DNA of 64,000 nucleotides from Streptomyces sulfonofaciens (GTDB lineage: Bacteria; Actinomycetota; Actinomycetes; Streptomycetales; Streptomycetaceae), in the NCBI RefSeq assembly GCF_014656295.1, contig NZ_BNCD01000004.1:372001-436000 (forward strand), given 5' to 3'. The notes beneath the pieces were generated by a model. That model saw only the letters and a program-made list of their open reading frames with translations. It ran no database searches and was not told the origin of the DNA. The translations under genes were made by a program, and so were the position numbers. Of the stretch, positions 52,248 through 60,275 are shown piece after piece. Numbering within the stretch: the first letter of the stretch is position 1; every line of letters begins with the position of its first letter.

Positions 52248-54122
52248 TCAGAGTGCCGTGGGGTCGCCGGGGCCCCGCCCCGACAGGACCTCTCCGTACG
52301 CCTGCATCAGGTCGGGCAGCCGGAGGGTGGCGAGGTCGGTGCGGCCCAGGGCGCCGGGGTAACCGGAGAGCCGCAGGTCGCGGTAGGCGCAGCTCTTCTC
52401 GTAGAGGGTGCGCAGGAAGCGGCCGTTGCCCAGCTCGTCGATCCAGCCCTGGTCGACGACGTGTCCGCTGATGGAGCGCAGCTCGTCCAGGGCCTCCTCG
52501 TCCCACAGGTCGCCGTTCTCCGCGGCCAGCACCTCGCCGATCGCGGTCAGCTCCAGGGGGCGGTACGAGGGGAAGTCGACACGGGTGGTGAACCGCGAGG
52601 ACAGGCCGGGGTTGGCGGCGAGCAGCCGGTCCATGCCCTCCGGATAGCCCGCGAGGATCACCACCAGGTGGTCGCGGTTGTCCTCCGCACGCTTCAGCAG
52701 CACCTGCAGTGCCTCGTCGCCGTAGGCGTCGCCCTTGCCGTACCCCGTGTTGGACAGGGCGTACGCCTCGTCGACGAAGAGGACGCCGCCGATGGCGGAG
52801 TCGATGAGCTCGTTGGCCTTGACCGCGGTCTGGCCCAGGTACTCGCCGACCAGGTCGGCACGTTGCGCCTCCACCAGGTGGTCCCCGCCGAGCAGGCCGA
52901 GGGCGTAGAACACCCGGCCCAGGATGCGGGCCACGGTGGTCTTGCCGGTGCCGGAGGGCCCGGAGAAGACGAAGTGGCGCTTCGGGGGCTGGACGGGCAG
53001 GCCCTGCCCGGCGCGCAGCCGCGCCATGTTCAACTGGGCCGAGAGCGCCTTGACCTGGCGCTTGACCGGTTCGAGCCCGACCATGCGCTCCAGCTCGGTG
53101 AGCGCCTCCTCCAGCAGCGCGGGGTCGGCGGGGCCGGCCGGCAGCTTCGGCGGGCCGGCCTGCACCGGTACCACGGCCTTCTCGCGTACGGTGTCCGCCT
53201 CGCCGCTCACCCCGGCCGAGGGGGCCGGCTCCGGGTCGCCGAGCCTGAGGTCCCGGCCCTCCATGCCGAACAGGGGATCGGCGCCGTCCATGGCGTCCAC
53301 GGCGTCCTGGCCGAGGCCGGCGAGGGCGATGGCGGCGACGTCGGCCGCGTCGTCGTACCCGTCGCCCTCGGCTATCGCGGCGAGCCGGGCGGAAGTGTCC
53401 ATGAAGGCCGGGTCCACCCGGTGCACGGCGCGGTACAGCGGCAGGGCAGCGGCGCTGCGCCCGGTGCCCTCGTGCGCGCGGGCCAGCCAGTACCGCAGCT
53501 CCTTGCGCTGGGGCTGCTCGCTGCGGCAGCGCATCAGTGCGGCGGACAGCAGCGGCTCGGCCTGCCCGTACATGTCGAGGCGCACGCGTGCCATGCCGCC
53601 GAACAGACCCGCCTCGATGCCGAGCATCGGGTCGTCGAGCAGAGGGTCTGTGTGCCGGACGAGCTGCTCCCAGTCCTTGACGAGGTAGGCGCGGCAGGCG
53701 TGCAGGAAGCGGACCTGCCCGTCGGCGTCGACCGGTGGGAGGCCCGCCAGCGCACGGTCCAGCTCGGGGACGTGGCGGCCGTCCAGCCAGTGGGAGGCGT
53801 GGGCGAGGAGCAGGTCGCGCGGCGACTCCAGCACCGGCTGCACCCACCAGCCAAGCCAGTACCAGGAGTTGAGGGTCCTGCGGTGGCGGGCGCGCTGTTC
53901 GCCGAAGCGGTCGCGGTGCTGGAACATCCGCAGCAGGGCGGTGGTGGTCTCGATGCGCAGCGCGTGCAGTCCCAGCCAGCCGTCGGCCATCCCGGGGTCG
54001 AGCCGCACCGCGGCCCGGAACTCCTCCTCCGCCTGCGGATAGGCACCCATCGTGTAGGCATCGACTCCCCGGAGCCAGGCCAGGTCGGCCGGGGCGGGTG
54101 AGCCCTGCGTGCCGAAGTCCAT
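52248..54122 (-). CDS. EccA/CbxX-like AAA ATPase with TPR-like N-terminus
   Basis: Hexameric AAA protein, 624 residues. The N-terminal half (about 1-290) is helical and TPR-like (YTMGAYPQAEEEFRAAVRLDPGMADGWLGLHALRIE), as in the type VII secretion ATPase EccA. After an acidic linker comes a CbxX/CfxQ-type AAA domain with Walker A GPSGTGKTT (about 388-396), Walker B GGVLFVDEAYAL (about 447) and sensor AGYPEGMDRLL. ATG at 54122 (a GTG one codon earlier is possible). No ESX genes (eccB/C/D, esx) lie nearby, so it is an orphan. Confidence 0.82.
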   Translation of the reverse strand: MDFGTQGSPAPADLAWLRGVDAYTMGAYPQAEEEFRAAVRLDPGMADGWLGLHALRIETTTALLRMFQHRDRFGEQRARHRRTLNSWYWLGWWVQPVLESPRDLLLAHASHWLDGRHVPELDRALAGLPPVDADGQVRFLHACRAYLVKDWEQLVRHTDPLLDDPMLGIEAGLFGGMARVRLDMYGQAEPLLSAALMRCRSEQPQRKELRYWLARAHEGTGRSAAALPLYRAVHRVDPAFMDTSARLAAIAEGDGYDDAADVAAIALAGLGQDAVDAMDGADPLFGMEGRDLRLGDPEPAPSAGVSGEADTVREKAVVPVQAGPPKLPAGPADPALLEEALTELERMVGLEPVKRQVKALSAQLNMARLRAGQGLPVQPPKRHFVFSGPSGTGKTTVARILGRVFYALGLLGGDHLVEAQRADLVGEYLGQTAVKANELIDSAIGGVLFVDEAYALSNTGYGKGDAYGDEALQVLLKRAEDNRDHLVVILAGYPEGMDRLLAANPGLSSRFTTRVDFPSYRPLELTAIGEVLAAENGDLWDEEALDELRSISGHVVDQGWIDELGNGRFLRTLYEKSCAYRDLRLSGYPGALGRTDLATLRLPDLMQAYGEVLSGRGPGDPTAL

Positions 54123-54257
54123 CACGTCCCCCACAAACCGTGCCCCCGTGGTGTGCCGACGGGTTCGTGCCCGCCGGCTCCTTCGCCGAACCGTTGTGCC
54201 GTGGACGGGAATTGACTCGGTGCTCTGAGCAGCCGTCCGGTAACTGCACCGCACAGC

Positions 54258-54287
54258 ATCGTACCTGCGGGGCCATGGCGGGCCGAA
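54258..54287 (-). promoter_or_regulatory. Possible promoter of the AAA gene
   Basis: On the minus strand TTCGGC (54287-54282), 18 bases, TACGAT (54263-54258). It would give a leader of about 130 bases. Confidence 0.45.
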
Positions 54288-54429
54288 GGGTGCCGCACTG
54301 TGGGATGGGCCGCGTTTGAAGCATTTGGGGCGCATGCCGGACCGCCCGGGGCAGGGGGCGGGGGACCGGACGGGCGGTGACCGAGTGTGAGGGGGGTGTC
54401 CGGGCCGTACTCGGGAGAAAGGGGCGCAA

Positions 54430-54503
54430 GGGACAGAACGAAGCCCCCGATCACGGGGGAACAACCGGGGGCTTCGCGTCTGCGGGGCCTTGAAAGGCCG
54501 CAC
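54430..54503 (-). ncRNA. Probable small RNA with its own promoter and terminator
   Basis: A strong promoter (54539-54510) starts RNA near 54503. The RNA folds as TGCGG/GCCTT with AAGGC/CGCA (54502-54481), then a terminator stem of 11 bp, CGAAGCCCCCG with CGGGGGCTTCG (arms at 54466-54476 and 54439-54449), followed by TTCTGTCCCTT. An inner CCCCCG/CGGGGG pairing (54444-54449 with 54454-54459) competes with it. It sits between the kinase and the AAA gene, with about 310 bases to the next start codon. I cannot name the family. Confidence 0.7.
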
Positions 54504-54509
54504 ATTGAG

Positions 54510-54539
54510 AACGTAAGACCTGTACGGTCCCGGGGTCAA
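54510..54539 (-). promoter_or_regulatory. Strong HrdB-type promoter of the small RNA
   Basis: Minus strand TTGACC (54539-54534), an 18-base spacer and TACGTT (54515-54510). One of the best promoter matches in the window. Confidence 0.75.
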
Positions 54540-54554
54540 GCCGGGTTGGGGTAC

Positions 54555-55358
54555 TTATGGAAGTCGTTTTCCGCCTGTTTGGTTAACTGGCTGGTAGTTC
54601 TCACGTTGAGTGAGGGAGTGAGCTGTTCCTGCTCGGTCCGCGGCACCGGAAAGTCCTCCCGCCGGCCCCGGCAGCACCGCGTATGCCACCGGTGGCACGG
54701 GCGCCAAGGGGCGCGTCGGCCCCCGGGATTGCGCCGGTACCGGGCTCCCCGCGGCCGCCCCGCGCACGTCGTGCCCCACCGCCGCCACGGCCCCCGCGGG
54801 GCGCCCCTCGTCGCACTGCTGTACGAGGAGGTGGGCGAAGGGCCGGGAGGGGTCCGCGGCGAAGTGGCGCCGCTCGGCGGCGGTCCAGCCGTCCCAGAAG
54901 GCGTCCAGGGCGGGCCCGTCCCGCCGCCGGCCGCGCCGCCAGGACTCCTCGCGCGGCGTTTCCATCCACAGCAGGCAGGACAGCCAGGGGCGCAGCGCGG
55001 CGCGGCCGGCGCCGACGCCCTCGACGATCATCACGGGAGCGGGCGGCAGTTCCCTGGCCGGACCGAGGCGGCGTGCCCGCCAGTCGTAGGGCCGGTAGCG
55101 CGCGGGCTCGCCGCGGCCCAGCGGCTCGATCACCTGCTCCCGCATCCGCCCGGTCCACGCGAAGAACTCCTCGTGGGTGGCGAGGTCGTCGAGCGCGAGG
55201 ACGGGCGCCCCGCCCAGCGCCGCGGCCAGCCGCCCCGCGAAGGTCGACTTCCCCGAGCCCGCGTGCCCGTCGACGGCGACCAGGCGCACCGGACCCAGCG
55301 AGGGCGCCAGCCGGCGCAGTGCACCGGCGAGACGGGGGAGCACGGGGGAAGCGGTCAC
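54555..55358 (-). CDS. Uridine-kinase-like P-loop ATPase
   Basis: Probable nucleoside or small-molecule kinase. From the GTG at 55358 (267 residues) the P-loop is VDGHAGSGKSTFAGRLAAAL (about residues 25-44), followed by LALDDL, FAWTGRM and the Walker-B-like VMIVEGVGAGR. About 75 residues after ADPSRPFAHLLVQQ are low-complexity and may be poorly folded. No ribosome-binding site; TACGCT ends 7 bases before the GTG, suggesting a leaderless message. It is divergent from the C39 peptidase gene. Substrate unknown. Confidence 0.78.
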   Translation of the reverse strand: MTASPVLPRLAGALRRLAPSLGPVRLVAVDGHAGSGKSTFAGRLAAALGGAPVLALDDLATHEEFFAWTGRMREQVIEPLGRGEPARYRPYDWRARRLGPARELPPAPVMIVEGVGAGRAALRPWLSCLLWMETPREESWRRGRRRDGPALDAFWDGWTAAERRHFAADPSRPFAHLLVQQCDEGRPAGAVAAVGHDVRGAAAGSPVPAQSRGPTRPLAPVPPVAYAVLPGPAGGLSGAADRAGTAHSLTQRENYQPVNQTGGKRLP

Positions 55359-55719
55359 CGTGCCCAGCGTAGCGGGATGGCGCGCGCCGTCGGGGCGCCC
55401 GTCGCGCCCGTGCGCCGTGCACGCGCGGCCCGCATCCACGCCCCGCGCCCCGCGGCCACGCTCCCCCGGCGGTCCCCGTGGCCCGCGCCCACGCCCCCTC
55501 GGCCGGTCCCCGCGGCTCATGCCGCCGCCTCCCGCCGCCGCGCCCGGGCCCGCAACATTCACTGGTAGAGGCCAATATTGGTGACCACCTCCGCCCCTTG
55601 AACGCTGGCAGAAGCCGGTGTCCAGCGGTCATAGTGGGGCCACAGTGTCCGTAGTTGGCCCACCGCCGCGCGCTCCGGCTCCGCCCTGTGGGCCAGGGTC
55701 GACTGGGGGTTCCCCGTAT
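55359..55719. other. Divergent region between kinase and C39 peptidase
   Basis: Contains the perfect A+T-rich palindrome CCAATATTGG (55572-55581) and a CATAGT hexamer near 55630 that may be a -10 box. An in-frame extension of the peptidase gene to 55618 is not supported. Confidence 0.45.
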
Positions 55720-57174
55720 ATGACCAGAGCAGCCGACAGCAGCAGATCCGCCAACGAGAACACAACGGCCACGGTGCCCGGGGGAGGGTCCGCCGCCTCC
55801 CGGCGCGCCGTGCTCGCCGCCGCCGCGTCCGCAGCACTCGCGGCCACGGCCGCCACCGCGGTCCCCGCCGCAGCGGCACCGCGCACCGAGGGCGCACGGC
55901 CGGTGCCGGGCGGCGCGAGCCACGAACGGAGGGGAGGTGCGGTTCCGCTGGTGGACTACCACGCCTGGACGTCCTACAACGACTGGCGGGGCGGCACGGC
56001 GGAGGGCACCCGTGCGATCTCCAGCGGCCGGGCGGGCCTGACCATCGCCGTCCCCGTGGGCACCACCGACTACGCGGACCCGCACACCGGCACCACCGCG
56101 ACCTGGGAGTACGCCCGCTGGACCTCGCCCGTGCATCAGCTCTCCGTGCCGGCCACGGAGGCCATCGCGTCCTGGAACGCCGCCACGCCCGCGGGCACCT
56201 GGCTCCAGGTCGAACTGCGGGGCACCTACGGGGACGGTACCGCCACCCCGTGGTACGTGATGGGCCGCTGGGCCGCGGGTGACACGGACATCAAGCGCAC
56301 CTCCGTCGACGGCCAGTCGGACGACCGCAGCAGCATCTACACGGACACCTTCGCGATCGACGACCCCGCCTCCGGCCTGCGGCTGGTCTCCTACCGGCTG
56401 CGGCTGACGCTGTACCGCACGCCCGGCAGCAAGGCCGCACCGGTGGTGTGGCGCCTCGGTGCGATGGGATCCGACATCCCGGACCGGTTCACGGTGCCCG
56501 CCTCCACGCCGGGCCTGGCCAAGGAGCTGGTGGTCCCGCGCTTCTCGCAGGACGTGCACGCCGGCCAGTACCCGCAGTACGACGGCGGGGGCGAGGCATG
56601 GTGCAGCCCCACCTCCTCGCAGATGATCATCCAGTACTGGGGGCACCGCCCGTCGGCCGCGGACCTGTCCTGGGTCGACCCGTCGTACGCCGACCCGCAG
56701 GTCTGCCAGGCCGCCCGGTACACCTACGACTACCAGTACGAGGGCTGCGGCAACTGGCCCTTCAACGCCGCCTACGCCGCCACCTACCCGGGGCTGCAGG
56801 GCGTGGTCACCCGGCTGGGCTCGCTCGGGGACCTGGAGAAGCTGATCGCGGCGGGCATCCCGGCCATCACCTCCCAGTCGTTCCTGGAGGAGGAGCTGAC
56901 CGGCGCGGGCTACGGCACGTCCGGGCACCTGATGACGGTCATCGGGTTCACCGCGGACGGCGACGTGATCGCCAACGACCCCGCCTCGCCGGACGACGAC
57001 GCGGTGCGCCACGTCTACGACCGGCGCGAGTGGGAGAACATCTGGCTCAGGACCAAGCGGTACAACGCCAAGGGGGACGTGGTCTCCGGCACCGGCGGTG
57101 TCTGCTACCTGTACTTCCCCGCGAACCCCAGCACGGCCCAGAAGGCCGCTCTGGCCTCCGTCGGCATCGGGTGA
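55720..57174 (+). CDS. Tat-exported C39-family peptidase
   Basis: Secreted papain-like hydrolase, 484 residues from ATG 55720. The N-terminus carries a twin-arginine signal (ASRRAVLAAAASAALAATAA, about residues 26-45). After a beta-rich region (about 75-260) comes a C39-like peptidase domain with C295 in EAWCSPTSSQMIIQYWG, H403 in SGHLMTV and D420 in ANDPAS as the likely triad. Several Streptomyces carry this protein; substrate unknown. No classical Shine-Dalgarno; GGGGG lies 12 bases before. A 14-bp hairpin follows the stop. Confidence 0.85.
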   Translation: MTRAADSSRSANENTTATVPGGGSAASRRAVLAAAASAALAATAATAVPAAAAPRTEGARPVPGGASHERRGGAVPLVDYHAWTSYNDWRGGTAEGTRAISSGRAGLTIAVPVGTTDYADPHTGTTATWEYARWTSPVHQLSVPATEAIASWNAATPAGTWLQVELRGTYGDGTATPWYVMGRWAAGDTDIKRTSVDGQSDDRSSIYTDTFAIDDPASGLRLVSYRLRLTLYRTPGSKAAPVVWRLGAMGSDIPDRFTVPASTPGLAKELVVPRFSQDVHAGQYPQYDGGGEAWCSPTSSQMIIQYWGHRPSAADLSWVDPSYADPQVCQAARYTYDYQYEGCGNWPFNAAYAATYPGLQGVVTRLGSLGDLEKLIAAGIPAITSQSFLEEELTGAGYGTSGHLMTVIGFTADGDVIANDPASPDDDAVRHVYDRREWENIWLRTKRYNAKGDVVSGTGGVCYLYFPANPSTAQKAALASVGIG

Positions 57175-57178
57175 GGCA

Positions 57179-57219
57179 GCGGCGAGGCCCCGTCCCCGTG
57201 CGGGCCGGGGCCTCGCCGC
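57179..57219 (+). terminator. Terminator of the C39 peptidase gene
   Basis: Perfect 14-bp stem (57179-57192 with 57206-57219) around a 13-base loop, 4 bases after the stop. Confidence 0.8.
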
Positions 57220-57327
57220 CCCCGTGCGGGCCGGGTCTCGCCCGCCCGGTCGCCGCCCGTGCGGCGCCGTCCCACCGGCTCCGGTCGCCGGCGACCGGAG
57301 CGGGGGCCGGTGCGCCGGGGTGCGGCC

Positions 57328-57555
57328 TCAGCCGACCGCGGTCCGGTCCGCGACTCCTCTTCGAGGCCCGGGCACGCGCGGCGGCTCGGGCCGCACCGCG
57401 CTCCGCCGCACGGCCGCCGCCCACTGTTCGAGCAGCGACTGGTACTCGGCACGCTGCGGCCCGGTCAGCCGGCCGCCCGAGCACACCATCAGGGCGCGGA
57501 TCTGCTCGTTCAGCTCGGCGGCAGAGCGCGGTCGGGACTCGGACATCGAGGGCAT
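57328..57555 (-). CDS. Small conserved protein, 75 residues
   Basis: Function unknown. The sequence MPSMSESRPRSAAELNEQIRALM.. then GRLTGPQRAEYQSLLEQWAAAVR is a short two-helix protein with a basic, proline-rich tail. No Shine-Dalgarno sequence; TACGCT lies 6 bases before the ATG at 57555, as for a leaderless gene. ATG three codons later is an alternative start. It is convergent with the C39 peptidase terminator. Confidence 0.6.
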   Translation of the reverse strand: MPSMSESRPRSAAELNEQIRALMVCSGGRLTGPQRAEYQSLLEQWAAAVRRSAVRPEPPRVPGPRRGVADRTAVG

Positions 57556-57677
57556 GACCGAAGCGTAGGTCGCAATACTGGCAAAGGCCTATGAATATCG
57601 GCCGGACCCCGGTGGGCTGCGTCACGCGGGAGCGGCGCCGGGACGCCGTCCGCCGGACGCTCATCCCGCCCCTTGCC

Positions 57678-57731
57678 CGTCCCCCTGCTCGTCCCCGTCC
57701 CCCTGCTCGTCCCCGTCCTCCTGCCCGTCTC
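57678..57731. repeat. 18-bp tandem repeats
   Basis: Two identical units CGTCCCCCTGCTCGTCCC (57678-57695, 57696-57713) and a third with three mismatches (57714-57731), in the gap past the LysR stop. Confidence 0.85.
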
Positions 57732-57762
57732 CGCCCGAGACAGGGAGGCGGGGCCCCGTGCG

Positions 57763-58632
57763 TCAACGGCTCAGGCAGTCACGGGCCGACGCGCGGAACG
57801 CGGCCACCAGCCGGCTGCGGTCCGCGGCCCGAGTCGCCACGACGACGTGGCCGGGCTCGACGCCGTGCAGCGGGACCGTGGTGAGGTCGGGGCGTATCCC
57901 GACCGCGTGCAGGGCGGCCGGGACGATGGCCACGGCCTGCCCGGCGGCGATGTGCTCGAGCTTGTCCTCGATGGTGTCGACCGGGGGCCCGTCGGGCGCG
58001 GGGCGGCCTCCGGGGCGCGGGTCGATGCGCCAGTAGGCGTCCCACTCGGGATCCGGGAAGCGGGGGATCGGCTCGCCCTCGATGTCGTCGAGGGTGACCG
58101 ACCCCCTGCCGGCCAGCCGGTGCCCGCGCGCTACGAGCAGCAGTTTCTGCTCGTCGTGCAGGACCGTCACCCGCAGGTCACCGGTGCGCAGCGGCAGCCG
58201 CGTGAGCGCCGCGTCGACCCGCCGGTCGAGCAGGGCCCCGCGCGGCTCGTGCCACTCCAGGTGCAGCGTGCGCACGTCGGCGTCCGGATGCTTGCGCCGC
58301 AGGTCCTGGACCGCCGGGGTGACGATCAGGCCCGCGGTGTGGCCGACGGTGATCCGGGTGGGCCGTGCGGCCGCCCGTGCGGCGGCCACGGCCTGCTCGG
58401 ACGAGCGCAACAGCTCGCGCGCGTGGGGAAGGAACTCCTCTCCCGCTTCGGTGAGCCGTGTGCCCTGCCGCGAACGGTCGAGGAGCCGCGTGCCCACCTG
58501 GGCCTCCAGCCGGCTGATCTGCCGGCTCAGCGAGGGCTGCGCGATGCGCAGTTCGGCCGCGGCCCGGCCGTAGTGCAGGTGCGACGCGACGGTGGTGAAG
58601 CAGCGCACCAGCCGCAGGTCGAGATCCCTCAT
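57763..58632 (-). CDS. LysR-family transcriptional regulator
   Basis: From the ATG at 58632 (289 residues): helix-turn-helix MRDLDLRLVRCFTTVASHLHYGRAAAELRIAQPSLSRQISRLE (about 1-43) and a LysR substrate-binding domain (about 90-289). A 14-residue upstream extension is less likely: TACGCT ends 6 bases before this ATG, the pattern of a leaderless message. It is divergent from the SnoaL-like/SDR pair with 71 bases between, so it probably controls that pair. Confidence 0.88.
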   Translation of the reverse strand: MRDLDLRLVRCFTTVASHLHYGRAAAELRIAQPSLSRQISRLEAQVGTRLLDRSRQGTRLTEAGEEFLPHARELLRSSEQAVAAARAAARPTRITVGHTAGLIVTPAVQDLRRKHPDADVRTLHLEWHEPRGALLDRRVDAALTRLPLRTGDLRVTVLHDEQKLLLVARGHRLAGRGSVTLDDIEGEPIPRFPDPEWDAYWRIDPRPGGRPAPDGPPVDTIEDKLEHIAAGQAVAIVPAALHAVGIRPDLTTVPLHGVEPGHVVVATRAADRSRLVAAFRASARDCLSR

Positions 58633-58666
58633 GCCGCAAGCGTATGACGTGGTGCGGAACAGGTCT

Positions 58667-58696
58667 TTGATCACCCGGGGTGTGCGTCCCTAGCGT
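58667..58696 (+). promoter_or_regulatory. Promoter of the SnoaL-SDR operon, leaderless
   Basis: TTGATC (58667-58672), 18 bases, TAGCGT (58691-58696), then 7 bases to the ATG at 58704. Transcription should begin at the start codon. Confidence 0.7.
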
Positions 58697-58703
58697 GGGG
58701 CCC

Positions 58704-59120
58704 ATGCCTACTGACAACGAGATCGCCGCTCGGCGCTTCTACCAGGCCCTCGCCACCGGAGACACGGCGCTGGTCGACGAGGCCCTCGCCGCCGACTGGG
58801 AGGCCGTCCCGGCCCTGCGGACCGGGCCCGGCGCGGACGGGTGGAAGAAGAGCATCGATCACCTTCGCAGCGTGTTCTCCGGCCTGACCGTCACGATCGA
58901 GCACGTCGTCGCGTCCGGCGACATGGTGGCCGTGCGCGCGGTCGGCCGCGGCGTACACGTCGGGGAGTTGCTCGGCGTCGAGGGCACGGGCCGCGAGGTC
59001 GAGTTCCGGGCGTCGGACTTCCACCAGGTGGTCGACGGCCGGATCGTGCGGACCTGGCACCTGGAGGACCACTTCGGGATCGCCGTCCAGATCGGATGCG
59101 AGTTCACCCGTGGCGCTTGA
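58704..59120 (+). CDS. SnoaL-like / ester-cyclase family protein
   Basis: Small cone-shaped alpha+beta barrel (NTF2-like) protein, 138 residues: EIAARRFYQALATGDTALVDEALAADWEAVP at the start, then GLTVTIEHVVASGDMVAVRAVGRGVH and FRASDFHQVVDGRIVRTWHLEDHFG with the family's His/Asp positions. Members are polyketide cyclases, isomerases or of unknown role. It is co-transcribed with the SDR, whose start lies inside its last codons. Controlled presumably by the divergent LysR. Confidence 0.82.
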   Translation: MPTDNEIAARRFYQALATGDTALVDEALAADWEAVPALRTGPGADGWKKSIDHLRSVFSGLTVTIEHVVASGDMVAVRAVGRGVHVGELLGVEGTGREVEFRASDFHQVVDGRIVRTWHLEDHFGIAVQIGCEFTRGA

Positions 59121-59867
59121 CGGCAGGACGGCGGTGGTGACCGGGGCGGCGCGCGGCATCGGACACGCGTACTGCCGGCGGCTCGCCGCGGACGGCGCGA
59201 ACGTGGTCGCCGTCGACATCGACGCCCCGGCCGGCGGCGTGACCGAGCCGGCGGGCCGCGGCGACAGGCTGGGGCTGGTGTGCGACATCAGCGAGCCGTC
59301 GCAGGTCGACTCCGTGGTCGACACGGTCCTCGGCCGGTACGGACGCTGCGACATACTCGTCAACAACGCCGGCATCTTCCCCTGCACCGACCTCGACCAC
59401 GTGACGATCGAGCTGTGGCGCAGGGTGCAGGCGGTCAACGTGGAGGCGGTCCTGCTCTTCGCCCGGGCGTTCGCACCGGGGATGCGGGCCGCCGGGTGGG
59501 GACGCGTCGTCAACACCGGCTCCGGCATCACCATGACGCAGAACCGCGACCTCGCGTACCTGACGAGCAAGGGCACCGTGCATGCGCTGACCCGGGCGCT
59601 CGCCAACGAACTGGGCGAGAGCGGCATCACCGTCAACGCGATCGCGCCCGGTCTGGTGGCGACCGAGGGCTTTTCGGGCCGAGCCCGGCCGAACGGGGCA
59701 CCGCCGAGGAGGTGTTCGTCCGCACGACGCCCATGCAGACCATCAAGCGCCCCTCGGTCCCCGCGGACCTCGGCAACGCGCTCGCCTTCCTGGTCTCGGA
59801 CGACGCCGACTTCGTCACCGGTCAGATCCTGCACGTCGACGGCGGCGCGACGCGCAGCGGAGCCTGA
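59110..59867 (+). pseudogene. SDR oxidoreductase with an apparent 1-base deletion
   Basis: NAD(P)-dependent short-chain dehydrogenase. From GTG 59110: Rossmann TGAARGIGHAYC (about residues 11-22), NNAGIFP, and the active site S-x12-Y-x3-K as GSGITMTQNRDLAYLTSKG. After VATEG (near 59670) the frame changes: the canonical end FGPSPAERGTAEEVF...PADLGNALAFLVSDDADFVTGQILHVDGGATRSGA continues in another frame to 59867. Adding one T to the TTTT run at 59671-59674 joins both. Unrepaired, the protein keeps its catalytic residues but loses the C-terminal substrate/tetramer part and runs into nonsense. Confidence 0.8.
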
Positions 59868-59953
59868 CCGGGCCCGGCGCCCGGCCGGCGGCCTCGGCAC
59901 GTCGCCCTGCCCGCCGGTGCCGCACTCCCCGGCGGGACAGGGGCCGCACGGGC

Positions 59954-59997
59954 CGGCCACGGGTCGGACAGGAGTCGGCCACGGGTCGGACAGGAGT
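59954..59997. repeat. Two perfect 22-bp tandem repeats
   Basis: Units at 59954-59975 and 59976-59997 are identical (each contains CCACGGGTCGGACAGGAG), two helical turns long. They are followed by the palindrome AGGACGTCCT at 60008-60017. Confidence 0.85.
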
Positions 59998-60275
59998 CGG
60001 ATTTTCGAGGACGTCCTGTTCCCCCAGGGGCGGCACGCCGCTCGGTGGCCGGCTCGTGCCGGCCCCGGGGCTCCGGCCGGATCGTGCGGGCCCGGGCCCC
60101 CGACCCGTTGGGCCGACCCGCGTATGCGCCCCGGCCCAACGGCCCCGCACCGCCCGCCTCCGCCCCCGGCCGGCCCGCCGTCCTCCGCTCTCCACCGCCG
60201 CCCTTGACCATCCCGCCGCCGACCTGGCACCGTTCCCACCTGGGATCGATTTCATACTCTGGCAGGGGGCGGCCC
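59998..60275. other. Region before the MBL gene
   Basis: Contains the palindrome AGGACGTCCT, the inverted repeat TCCCA-CC-TGGGA (about 60235-60246) and TACTCT (60255-60260), a possible -10 box. No gene supported. Confidence 0.4.

Noticed and set aside
54601..57012. 803-codon minus-strand frame
   Set aside because: Low-complexity Arg/Gly/Ala product, antisense to the C39 peptidase gene.
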